The notes beneath the pieces are model-generated. The model did no database searches and was not told the DNA's origin. It saw only the letters and a list, made by a program, of their open reading frames with translations. Positions 53,944-64,000 of a stretch of DNA of 64,000 nt are shown here, one piece after another; position 1 is the first letter of the stretch; the number at the start of each line of letters is the position of its first letter. The position numbers were made by a program, and so were the translations under genes. The DNA comes from Poa pratensis (taxonomy: Eukaryota; Streptophyta; Magnoliopsida; Poales; Poaceae), in assembly GCA_947311845.1 (NCBI GenBank), contig CAMZMU010000027.1:49266094-49330093 (forward strand). Direction: 5' to 3'.

Positions 53944-56043
53944 CCTTCCGAGCCGAGGCACTAGCATGCCTTGGACGGTATCGTTACGGTCCGCGAGCTC
54001 TGTTGTCGCGACCCTACCAAAAATCCGTCGATCCGGACGACGCGACGTTTCGATAATGTGCGTGTTTTTGCCGCGGAAGGCTGAAAAGTTGAAAAGTTGA
54101 TTGTGCTCTCGACGTTTTGGGTTTACATTCACGGGCCGATTTCGCACGCGTTTCGTACATTTTACGTCGCAAATATTCATCCGCGGCCCAATAGCCCAGT
54201 TTCCTTCGACGAAACAGGTCTTGGTCACGAAGAACGTTGCGATTTTTTGTCCACCGACACATCTTTGCCATGTTTGACTCCTTTGACTAGTTACGACCGA
54301 ACGGTTGTTTCCTAGACCCCACCTGTCATCCACGGTTGTGTCTCACTGCCGTTTTGTGTCTCACGGCTGTGTCTCACATGGGTTGAAACAGATATTAGCA
54401 TGCACATAATGCTCCAAATCATCATGATTAACCACAAGTTAACACTAAAGTATGCCTCGGCACGCCGGTACGCCTCGACGCGGTGGTACGCCTCACGGGT
54501 TTGAGTCTATGACAGGTGTGGCCCGGGCATCCGGCATGGCGAGGGTTGCAACCAAATACTCCCAAACTTATATTAATAAACGGTTTGCCATGTATGGCAA
54601 ACGAATAGGAGATTTAATACTAACTAAAATTAACATAAGTTTGAAACAGCATCACAACAGGTTCAACACCATCATCACAACAGGTTCACAGCACCATCAA
54701 CCGAATAGAAGGTTAATTAGGTAAACTACAGGACACCGAAGCCACCTTCAGAGGTTCACATCATCGATAGGGTTTACTGAACATCTCCTATGCTTAGCAT
54801 CCATTCCGAAGCCACATCCACGGGTTCGCAAACCCTACAAAAAAGTAGCCTCATAATTACAAGCATGAACTCAAATACGTGCCTCAAATAATGCTCAACA
54901 GTTTAATCAGTGAAACAGTGATCGAGCATAAATGTTTAGCAATGACCAACAAGAAAAGTAGCCTCATAATTACAAGCACACAGAATGCAAAGCACGGTAC
55001 AGAGAAATATGCACAAGCAATGTGCTTCTACAATGTGCAAGGTACAATGAAATCACCCCTTTGCACTAATATTGTGCTACATTTTTAATCATTGGCTTAT
55101 GCATTACATGGAAATCATAATTGGGGCCTCATAGTAAAGAAGCACACACAAATCGATGAGATCATCGAGCATTTACCAAGATAGATGCAGAACAAATGTG
55201 GTTGTACACAACACTAGGTAAATGCTGATCATCCCATCAAGATAAAGTGCAGAGTTTAATCATCGGCGCATAATAGAGAATGAACATAAAATAAGCCTCA
55301 TCTTGCAAACACAGTAATCATTGGCTTATGCATTATAGGGAAAATCATAATTGGGGCCTCATAGTAAAGAAGCACACACAAATCGATGAGATCATCGAGC
55401 ATTTATCAAGATAGATGCAGAACAAATGTGGTTGTACACAACACTAGGTAAATGCTGATCATCCCATCAAGATAAAGTGCAGAGTTTAGTCATCGGCGCA
55501 TAATAGGTACTGGAGAGTAATCTTTGCACAGCAGGTTGACACAATCTAATTAAAGAGCAAGATAGTTTTACCACAGTTAAGGCAAACAACAGTTTTACCT
55601 CAGTTTGACTTGTGACCTCTACGAGTGTTCTTTTTTTTCCTAGCTCTCTTGCCTCTAGGAGGGTGCACAATCTAAAGATATAAACGGTGGGACCCCTTGG
55701 AGGCTCCTCAGTGATTTGGGCTTTCTGGCCATCTGATCCTCCCCGCTCTGTGCCTCCGCTCCGTCCGATCCCTGTCGGCTCCTGGAGTCGGAATGAATAG
55801 GGATTTGCAAAGTCGCTAACCGTACAAACTTATTGCACCCACTCTCGCTGACATCCTACGTGGATCACCGCTGTATCCCGAGGGCCCGCCCGTCAGCCTA
55901 ACGGTTCGTGTTTAATCGGTGTGGCGGACGGGTAACAGTGCCAAAGATTTCGAGCGTGTTCCTCCCATTGGTCAATTATGTTCGTTTACCGTACTGAGTT
56001 TTAGCGGTGCCCCTCTGGGATATGTTTCTTCATACGTGCTTCC
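53944..56043. other. intergenic, no supported gene
   Basis: A 202-codon minus-strand frame (53725-54333) crosses the possible MITE and has no recognisable domain, so it is not called. The rest is AT-rich DNA with the duplication at 55086-55506. Confidence 0.5.
55086..55506. repeat. tandem duplication, period 229 bp
   Basis: 55086-55276 and 55315-55506 are nearly identical, both starting TAATCATTGGCTTATGCATT and ending CGGCGCATAATAG, with only a few differences. The high identity makes this a recent local duplication. Confidence 0.9.
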
Positions 56044-57477
56044 TGTTGGAGATATGCCCTAGAGGCAATTAATAAAGTGATTTTATTTGTCATATCTCAA
56101 TTGTTCATAATACATTTTAATACCATGCTATAACCGTATTACGCGGAAATATTAATACACGTGTGGTATGTAAACAACCAGGTCCCAAGTAGCCTCTAAT
56201 TAACTAGTTCGTTGGGTAACAGATGATCAAGGTTTCCTGATCATGGACAATGGCGTCGGTTAACAACTGAGTCATATCATTAGGTGAATGATTTGATGGA
56301 CATACCAAAAATATAGAAACATAGTGTTCATACCTTCGACCGTGAGTGAATGACTAGGTCACGGGGATGTAATATCACAGACGAGTAAAGATAGATTTGT
56401 CTATGGCGAGGTCATGCTCGATAATCGTGATACCGGAGAACGACGCTCGGACAATCTAAGTATCGCTAGGCAAGAGGATGAGGCTGGACGTCTAAAGGTT
56501 CAAACGATAAAAGACATTCGTGGACGCACAGGGGCTATCATGGGTATCCAGATCCCGCTGTTAGTCATTGATCGGAGAGAGTGTCTCGATCATGTCTGGA
56601 GTGATCCCGAACCGTGGGGTAACACACTTAAGGGTGGGTGACGATTAGATTGGATTTAGAGAGAAAAGAAACCGGGAACTCCGGAAGTGTTCCGGGACTT
56701 GTCCGATGTTGATCGGAGGCAACGAAACATGTTTCGGGGCCCGAATGAATTAAATAATATGTATTTAATATTAATAAGTGTTATTAATGATTAAATATAT
56801 TTTTATTTAATTAAATTCGAATTTTAAAAGGCATTAAACCTAAATGGGCCTTAGAGGGCCATTAGGGGAAAATCCCAAAAAAGGAAAAGGAAAAAAGGAG
56901 GGAGGATGGCCTGCCGCCCTAGGTGGGCCAAATGGGGCCCACCTAGGTGGCCGGATGCCCCTTGGCCGACACATGGCCATGTGGGGTTTAGTCCCACATG
57001 GCCTAGCCAAGGGAGATGGCCTCCCTCCTCCTCCTTTAAATAGTGGACCCCATGCCTTGGAAATTCACACCAATTCCTCCTTCTTCTCTCCTACCTTGAG
57101 CGTGGTTCCGTTTCTGGAGCTACGTACGAGGAGGGAAGTCTCTCTACTATACGCACACAGCCGTGCTGCTAGATCCACTCTTCTACTTCCGCTGCTCTGC
57201 TGGATCTGGAGCCCGGAGGTCGTCATCCACACCGTACGTGTGTGGAACCGCGAGGCACTATTGTTTGGTGCTGGGAGCTGTCTTCTTCCACTACACGACC
57301 CTGAGGTCGGCGCCGTCGTCTCCACTGACAACGTTTGTGCGGGAACATAATCCCGCTTCCGGTCTACAAGGATATGTATTCTGATCTCCTCCGTATTAGT
57401 ATATCTACATAGTATAGATCCTGTCTAGTTTATGGTTATCGTCGGTAGAATTTTTTTTCTGTCTACGATCTCCCACA
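56044..57477 (+). repeat. 5' LTR of an Angela/BARE1-type Copia element
   Basis: 1434 bp, beginning TGTTGGAGATATGCCCTAGA and ending ATCTCCCACA. The start sequence is characteristic of the Angela/WIS/BARE1 group of Triticeae. A TATA-like TTTAAATAG lies near 57035-57043. It is followed at once by a tRNA-Met PBS. The frames inside it (56414-56641 and 56844-57350) are not genes. Confidence 0.92.
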
Positions 57478-57478
57478 G

Positions 57479-57491
57479 TGGTATCAGAGCC
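57479..57491 (+). other. primer-binding site of the Angela-type element
   Basis: TGGTATCAGAGCC, one base after the LTR. Confidence 0.92.
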
Positions 57492-58007
57492 GATCTATGC
57501 GTAGATATATCTGTACGGTTAGAACACATGTTGAATGTGGGCATCGATTCTACATTTGTTACCCTCTTGCGTGTACTTATTTATATCGCGGTATTGTCGG
57601 ATGAAGCGGCCCGGACCGACTTTACGCGTACTCTTACGCGAGACTGGTTCCACACTTGACATAAGGCTTGTACCGTATATGTGGCTGGCGGGTGTCAGTA
57701 TCTCCTACAATAGTTGATATTGCATTTACAATGGAGGGCCCCGAAAGGGGTGTAATAGAGACAATTGTCTTATCGCTGTTGTGGTTGTTTTCGTAGGTAA
57801 GAAACGGTTCTTGTGCGGAAGCCCTAGCAGCCACGTAAAACATGCAAAAGATAAAGTAGAAAACGTCTAACTTTATTTTGCAGGGGCAATGTGATATGGT
57901 CAAGTTAGGTTTATTAAATTGTTTATAAACTGTTGGCGCGAAGGAGACCATCGACGCGGAGGAGACCATATCATGTCGCATTACATTTCATTTAGATGTT
58001 ATATTGA
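57492..58007 (+). other. leader of the Angela-type element
   Basis: Untranslated leader before gag. It is interrupted at 58007 by the Athila-like element, so gag and pol of this copy lie beyond the window. The target duplication is expected to be ATTGA (58003-58007). Confidence 0.75.
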
Positions 58008-59850
58008 TGATGGCCCTTGAAGAGGTTGATCTACGGCGCCAGAAAACACTTTGTTGCGCGCTAAGTTGACGAGGGAATATCTTGCGGTGTTGCTTCTATC
58101 TCCCCGTCAACGGCGCCAGAAAGCAGTCTTGATCTCCGGTGCGTAGTTACCTGCGTCAAAAGTAAATGGGTTAGGTTGAGACTTCAAGTGCAGAGTGTGT
58201 AGTAGTGGAAGACGTGTTTTCCCCACGAGGGTGACTCGAGGGTTTAATATCGAACTCTCGAGAAATCAGTAGTGAAGATATATCTTCTTATCCTTCTTTT
58301 GGTTACCTACAAAACAAAGTTAAATGTTTTGGTTCTCAACCTCAGCTGTGGTTGTCAAGCACAAGGAGTAAGAATGGTATCAAGATAGTTATGCAATGCA
58401 AACAGGAAATAAATATGCAATGGTGGTGGATGCAATGGTAAATGATATTTTTGGGTTTTTTAATGATGTATGCAAGATGAAAAATATTTTTGTATTTTCG
58501 GATTTAATGATGGCTGAAAATGGAAAAGTGGTATATGGTGTTGGAAAGGTGTTTCTTATGATTAAAAATGGACCGGGGTTCATGTTTTCACAAATGCACT
58601 CTCTCTTTATAAAGTGGCAGACAATGGAACACACACAGAGTTAACATATGAGATTGCAACTCAAAGTTTGATAACAAGTTACTTAGATATATGGTCATCA
58701 CGTCCTAACATAGAGACCTTTTGGTTATTAGTCTCTCTTATACTCCACCAAGATGTGAACCAAATCATAACACCTCAGTAATTAAGATGACTCAGAGTAT
58801 AGCAATAAGTTTCATGACATGAAGTGAAAATAAGAACATGCTGGATCTAGTCACAGGAAGAAGCTTGGTCACCCTCAACCCTTGCAGCATGGTATTTTAG
58901 TTTATCCTTAGTAAGGTAACAAAGTAAGGTAAACACCCAAGTGGATCGCGATATTAAGTTGTCAGCTTACCGCACTCACCACTCCCCGTTACTCCAACTA
59001 ATGCACACATCACCCCACACACGCTATCATAAACATGCTTAATCATAACAAGTAGACAAGAACGGGGTACATAATATGCATCTATACTCATAACTGAAAC
59101 AAACATTGCAATCTCAAACATATATTAACTCATAGAAAGATCCACCACTTAGGTATTACAAATATGACCGTAATCATGTTCAGCAGCTCATACGGTACTA
59201 ATTAGTGAAGCTCAAGAGAGGAGAGATACATAAGTTACTTCCACAAACCCATAGTCCAGAGGTGGACTACTCCCTTTTCATCATGGAGACGGTGGAGAAG
59301 TCGATGGAGAAGATGGAGACCACCCCGGCAGCGCCCCGCCGGAGTTTCCCCCCTCCAATCTGCAGCTCCTGATCTCCATTTCGGTGTTTCTGTGTTTGTG
59401 CGGCGCTCCTTTCAGAGAACGTCGGGGGACCTTTTTTATAGGCGTTTTTAGGTCAAGACGGAATCGGTGGACGAAAGATCGATGGCAACGGAGCCACGAG
59501 GCCCAAACGAGTGGGCCCCACGCGGCCACAGTACCTGGCCGTGTGGGCCACCCCCTTTTCGCCTTGCGGGCTCCGTTTGCTTGATTCCTTCGCTCCTACG
59601 TCTTCTTCCTTCCAAAATAACGACCTCTGTATTTTTCCAGGATTTTATGACGACGTTTGGGGTCCCTGAAACATAAAAGGAAAGAAATAGGGTTTTCTGC
59701 CTGCGCAGAGTTAATTCCATAAAAATAGGAAACAATTGATTTATTTCCTAAAATCATTAAATAACAGTGGTATAACCCTTATATGATGCAAATATGATTA
59801 GAATATAAGTGATAAAGTGCAAAGTTCATGTATGCATTTTACATGCATCA
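58008..59850 (-). repeat. 3' LTR of the Athila-like element
   Basis: 1843 bp, from TGATGGCCCTTGAAGAGG to CATGCATCA. Minus-strand TATAAAA at 59434-59440. The first 118 bp include two further CGGCGCCAGAAA sequences related to the primer-binding site. The frames at 58389-58644 and 59281-59735 are not genes. Confidence 0.85.
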
Positions 59851-59866
59851 ACATCCCCAAGCTTAA
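59851..59866 (-). other. polypurine tract of the Athila-like element
   Basis: Minus-strand TTAAGCTTGGGGATGT abuts the 3' LTR. Confidence 0.75.
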
Positions 59867-62129
59867 CCCATGCTCGTCCTCGAGTATGAAGGTGATAAAA
59901 CTAACATGGACTTTGCAATATAGCACTAACAATGGATATCAAAGATGATTGCTACTGCTACATAGAGTCAAATGATTCATTCTTCAAAGGAGTAGCAATA
60001 TGCAATACAGTTTATGAAGTGATATCAAGTATTCAATGCAAGGATGTTCAATGATAGTTCACAAAGTGTAACATAACAGATAGTAATATGGACATTCTTA
60101 CTTTTGCATACATGTGGTCCATAGAGTGATGATGAAAATCTCAATATGTTTGGTGGACACTTTGGAAAGATGAATAAGTGAGTAGAGGTAAAACATTCCC
60201 CTATCATAGCATCTTGAATGATTATAGTTTAATGTGAGAGCAAATATGAGTAGTGTGCTTGACAAAGTAAAGGTTGGATGTCTCATGCCCCTTGAATACA
60301 AGTACTTACACCATGAGTTACTCAACTTGGGAAAAACAAGTTCAAGTTATCTATCATTGTAAGTAATAATAGTATCATCAAGAGCGTCAACTGAGGTACC
60401 TCTTGTCCCAGGATATGGAACAAGCCCATATCAAAATGACAAGACAAGACAAACAAACAAGATGAAAACCTCAACACCCTTTTTATTTACCATTGGAATA
60501 GCTTTTTATTGTAAGGTGTGTCATAGATAATTCACCATAGCATGTAAGTAAATTTCCACCATGAATAATGCATGGCTTAGATTAGTGGCCCAGGCGTCTC
60601 TCTAACCATTTATACAAACTCATTCAAACTAAATCATTTCCCCCTTATTTCACCATGATAAGCATCCATAGACAAAAGCACATGATATCAACTAAATGGA
60701 GCATGTTGAAAGCTTTGCATGTGACAGCACATATGGGCTAACTCCCAACCTCGGACATTTATCAAGCCACTAGCATCATAATCTTAATCACAATGGGTCA
60801 TGTTTTATTTATAGCAATGATAGTAAAAATGTGCATCAAATTCATGAGAGCTATATAACCAACTTTACCCATGGAAATCAATAACATAATCATTTTCATT
60901 CATAGGTATAGATAACACAAATATCATGAGGAACATACTCGGAATAGCATATAGCTAGTAGGTAGATATGGTGGACTCACTGGAATAACTTTGGTTGAAG
61001 GTGTTGGAAACAAGTTTTAACTTGTTGGAATGTTTGGGCTAGCAAAAGGGAGAAAGTTGACCATCTAGATGCATGCATGAGTGTCCATAGAACTAACTAA
61101 TACATGTTAAACCAAGTAAAATAACAATCAGCACCAAAACATGAATAAATGATAGCTCTTCAAAAAGGATTTGCAAACTATTACTCATAAACAAGCTCAT
61201 GAATCATGCAACTATATGTATCATTAAAAATCAACTCAAACATCCCTTTTCCCAATCTTATAAAAGCATCCAACATATTTCAACCCATATTTCCAGTAGC
61301 TCTCCCATATATAAATGATAGTGTGGTGGTCTCTCAAAAAAAAATCAAACCAAAACAAACAAAAAGACGCTCCAAGTTTATGCGATAAAGTGTTTCGATC
61401 AAAAAACAGAAGTTGGACGTGTGCAAACCGAGAGTGTGTAGGTCCAGTGGGGTTGCCTTCACATCCCCAAGCTTATGGTCTTCACCATCCTTGGATAGCT
61501 CTTGGTGCATCTCCTCCAATCCCTGTGAAAAAACTTCAAAACACCGTTTCTCCCATTTCTTTTCTGTGGGGTGCATTAATAGTGATAAACAAATAGGTTT
61601 CTTGCTGCATATAATCCTTGAACAAACATTCATATGAGATGTACAGAAAGTGTATAATGTTGTATGCCTACTCATAAACTCAATTGGATAAAAAATATTC
61701 AACTTAAAAGCTCAAAGCATGCATCAAACAAAATGGGACAGAATCTGTCCAGAAAAACTGCAGCAGTAAAACGTATTTTTCTACCCTACCAAACTTTCTC
61801 AAAAAATTCCGAAACAATTCATGCATACAGAGGATGAAAAGTTGCAACTACAGTTCAAATATGAGCTCATTAGGAGTTACAGAATAAGAATTAAAAATCA
61901 TACCGTGCACTGATTCGTGCAGGAATAAAATCTCCGAACGCTATAAGCAACTTTTTCAAACCAAAAAGGGTAAAACTTGGCACTTTATTGAAAGTTCCAG
62001 AACCTAAACTATAAACAAAGTCTCTTGGTACAGCAAGAGGACACAAAGAAAATCACAAAAAAAATAACCGGGTTGCCTCCCGCAAAGCGCTTTCTTTATA
62101 GCCATATAGCTAGGCTTCTTACTTGTTGT
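59867..62129 (-). other. 3' internal region of the Athila-like element without pol
   Basis: About 2.3 kb of AT-rich noncoding sequence where the rest of pol should be encoded. A second polypurine-like AAGCTTGGGGATGTG occurs at 61459-61473. The stretch AAAGAAAGCGCTTTGCGGGA on the minus strand near 62084 follows the protease remnant. Confidence 0.7.
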
Positions 62130-62383
62130 TTATTGTGGTCGAAGCTCATGAGGGAGCTTTAACTTTGGTGGTTCCTTCTTCCTTGGGAAGTGTTCCATGC
62201 ACTTCTTGTGTGGGAACTGAAACTTCACATTCTCTTCCTTTGAATCAATGATGGCACCTGTGGTACGAAGAAAAGGTCTTCCAAGAATAATAGGACTAGA
62301 GGTTTTATTCTCCATATCCATGATTAGAAAATCCACAGGCACAAAAGTCATATGTAACTCCACCATAACATCACTTACTTTTC
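62130..62383 (-). pseudogene. protease remnant of the Athila-like element
   Basis: Frame with MTFVPVDFLIMDMENKTSSP and ILGRPFLRTTGAIIDSKE, then CMEHFPRKKEPPKLKLPHEL and a stop at 62130. The ILGRPFL.T motif is the flap/C-terminal end of the Athila protease. It continues from the upstream frame after a shift near 62384. Confidence 0.78.
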
Positions 62384-63358
62384 CTAAAGCATGTTTAATA
62401 GAGTCATCAGCAAGTGCAAGTTCAATGGAGCATTTTTCAAGATTTTCAATTCAAGCACTTCATATAGTTCTTTAGATAAAACAGAGACACTAGATCCTAG
62501 ATCAAGTATAGCATGGTGTGTCTCTTTTCCAATAGTTACTAGTACCTTAGGAATCCACATATCCCCAAGCTTAGGTGGTATCATAGCCTCTTGGTTGTAC
62601 CTAGCAATCTTTTCTTTCAAGACATGATTAGCAATATAAGAACCAAAGCCAGCTTGATTAGTGTTGATGGAAGGATCACTTGCAAATTTTTGTAAGATAG
62701 ATATTAATTCATGCAAGCTATAATTTTCTAAGTGAAGCAAAGGATCCTTGACTTCACTAAGCAATTTAACTTCCTCAACTTCTACCTCTTTCATATGTTT
62801 AGATGATGAATCTTTCTTCAATGAATCACTAACTCGAACCAACCTTTTCTCAATATTGTTCAAGTAAACATCTTTCTCAAGAAATTCTTTCTCACATATT
62901 CTTAACTTATGCATAACATTAACCAACTCATTGTTTATTTTTGGAATAATGTTTTCAGAATAAGAAACTAGTTGTTCAAAATCTTCCTTACTAGGTAGCT
63001 TTTCTAACTTAGTTTCAAATTTATCCTTTGATAAAGCAAGTGCTATAGTGGTGTCCTCCAACTTTTTCTTGCTACCCACAAAGCTACCAAAAATTCTTCT
63101 AATAGTCATGGCTGCACAAGGTGGTGTTGACAAGACAAAACTTCCACCTGTAGCCCCATCTAAAGCATTTTGATACCAAGGGTCTATTCCATAATAGAAA
63201 TAGAGATTTAGCTTTTCATCTTCACAAGGTGTAGGATCTTCATAGTGCATCCTATTAATTCTTACCCAAGCATCTTTTAATGTTTCTCCATGATATTGTT
63301 TAAAACTAGAAACCGAATTCCCTAGAGAACTCCCTCCTTGTTTGTTTCCAGGAACCAT
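62384..63358 (-). pseudogene. truncated gag-protease of the Athila-like element
   Basis: A 324-codon frame from ATG 63358 (MVPGNKQGGSSLG). A gag core part is seen in HGETLKDAWVRINRMHYEDP and LNLYFYYGIDPWYQNALDGA. Charged helical segments follow (VDKF-ETKLEKLPSKEDFEQL), then ATIPPKLGDMWIP-type sequence and the protease start HAILDLGSSVSVLSKELYE, where DLGSSVS is the active-site loop. Much of the usual gag N-terminus is absent. Confidence 0.78.
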
Positions 63359-63601
63359 GATAGCAAGTTTTTATGTGTTTTTTTATTTTTTATGCAAAAC
63401 TGAAAATAAATATGCAAGCGGAATATGATATGCAATGACACTAACAAAACAAATAAATTGCTTTGTAAGTAAAGATGGATAAGATGGTGCTCACGTAGGT
63501 GCAACCTCCCCAAACTTAGGTGTTAGCACAAGTTGGTGAAGTTGACTTCGTTGTGAGATGAATGCGATGATGCACACCCTTGGATAAATCTCTCGGCTAT
63601 A

Positions 63602-63621
63602 ATTCCCGGCAACGGCGCCAG
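63602..63621 (-). other. primer-binding site of the Athila-like element
   Basis: Minus-strand TGGCGCCGTTGCCGGGAATT, separated from the LTR by an 11-nt spacer (AGACTGTTTTC). Confidence 0.75.
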
Positions 63622-63631
63622 AAAACAGTCT

Positions 63632-64000
63632 TGATGGCCCTTGAAGAGGTTGATCTACGGCGCCAGAAAACACTTTGCTGCGCGCTAAGTTGACGAGGGA
63701 ATATCTTGCGGTGTTGCTTCTATCTCCCCGTCAACGGCGCCAGAAAACAGTCTTGATCTCCGGTGCGTAGTTACCTGCGTCAAAAGTAAATGGGTTAGGT
63801 TGAGACTCCAAGTGCAGAGTGTGTAGTAGTGGAAGACGTGTTTTCCCCACGAGAGTGACTCGAGGGTTTAATATCGAACTCTCGGGGAATAAGTAGTGAA
63901 GATATATCTTCTTATCCTTCTTTTGGTTACCTACAAAACAAAGTTAAATGTTTTGGTCCTCAACCTCACATGTGGTTGTCAAGCACAAGGTGTAAGAATG
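63632..64000 (-). repeat. 5' LTR of the Athila-like element, partial
   Basis: The first 369 bp match 58008-58376 closely, including the extension with extra PBS-like words. The LTR continues past the window end. Confidence 0.9.

Larger units (their letters stand above)
58008..64000 (-). mobile_element. non-autonomous Athila-like Gypsy element, cut by the window end
   Basis: A left (3') LTR at 58008-59850 and the start of a right (5') LTR at 63632. PBS TGGCGCCGTTGCCGGGAATT on the minus strand (63602-63621) and Athila-type gag/protease remnants lie inside. The internal region is under 4 kb and contains no RT, RNase H or integrase, so the element depends on others. It is inserted in the leader of the Angela-type element. 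Confidence 0.87.

Noticed and set aside
53725..54333. 202-codon minus-strand frame
   Set aside because: It spans a probable MITE and flanking noncoding DNA; no recognisable motif. Length alone is not enough.
56414..57384. Plus-strand frames of 75-168 codons
   Set aside because: They lie entirely within the Angela-type LTR, including its U3 and transcribed region; no domain.

Overview
This window looks like intergenic DNA from a large grass genome, most probably Triticeae (wheat, barley, rye or Aegilops). Nearly all of it is nested transposable elements. The clues are a BARE1/Angela-type Copia LTR followed by a TGGTATCAGAGCC primer-binding site, two Tat-lineage Ty3/Gypsy elements with dual RNase H, an Athila-like Gypsy element, Stowaway MITEs with TA duplications and several Mutator-like elements. 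I see no bacterial features, rRNA genes, tRNA genes or CRISPR array.

Layout. 1-6560: gene-poor DNA with one possible lone exon (279-445), a 933-bp Mutator-like deletion derivative (1984-2916), a 340-bp palindromic element (3104-3443), a Stowaway MITE (4966-5038), and a DEAH-helicase fragment next to a Helitron-like 3' end (6136-6465). 6562-14597: complete Tat-type Gypsy element 1, minus strand, TSD CATAC. 14608-15240: decayed hAT transposase. 16219-16619: Mutator-like MITE. 16714-44207: Tat-type Gypsy element 2, minus strand, TSD ATGCA, with an antisense multi-exon gene near its 3' end. Its gag is split by a SIRE/Maximus-like Copia element (27931-41517, TSD GTGAC). That Copia element in turn carries an LTR-like segment (31653-34927) where its RNase H should be. 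A 902-bp Mutator-like element (43156-44057, TSD TACTACACC) sits in the 5' LTR of Gypsy element 2.

The one host gene I can support runs on the minus strand from about 52680 to 44427. It encodes two PIR2-like helical domains and a C-terminal DUF3615 domain. Its three exons join in phase across a 95-bp intron and a roughly 6-kb intron that holds MITEs and a Helitron helicase fragment. Its 5' end is fused to a 971-bp terminal-inverted-repeat element and its 3' end carries a frameshift, so it is damaged or newly remodelled. Gypsy element 2 lies just downstream of it.

53654-64000: repeat-rich DNA with a 229-bp-period duplication, then an Angela-type LTR and leader (56044-58007) interrupted by a non-autonomous Athila-like element (58008 to beyond the window end). 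The LTRs of that element contain extra copies of the primer-binding-site region.

The elements do not form a pathway; the window records successive insertions. The sequence features least explained by that record are the two arrays of short hairpins with compensating stem changes (2072-2242 and 7703-7918), the PBS-containing LTR extension, and the remodelled DUF3615 gene.
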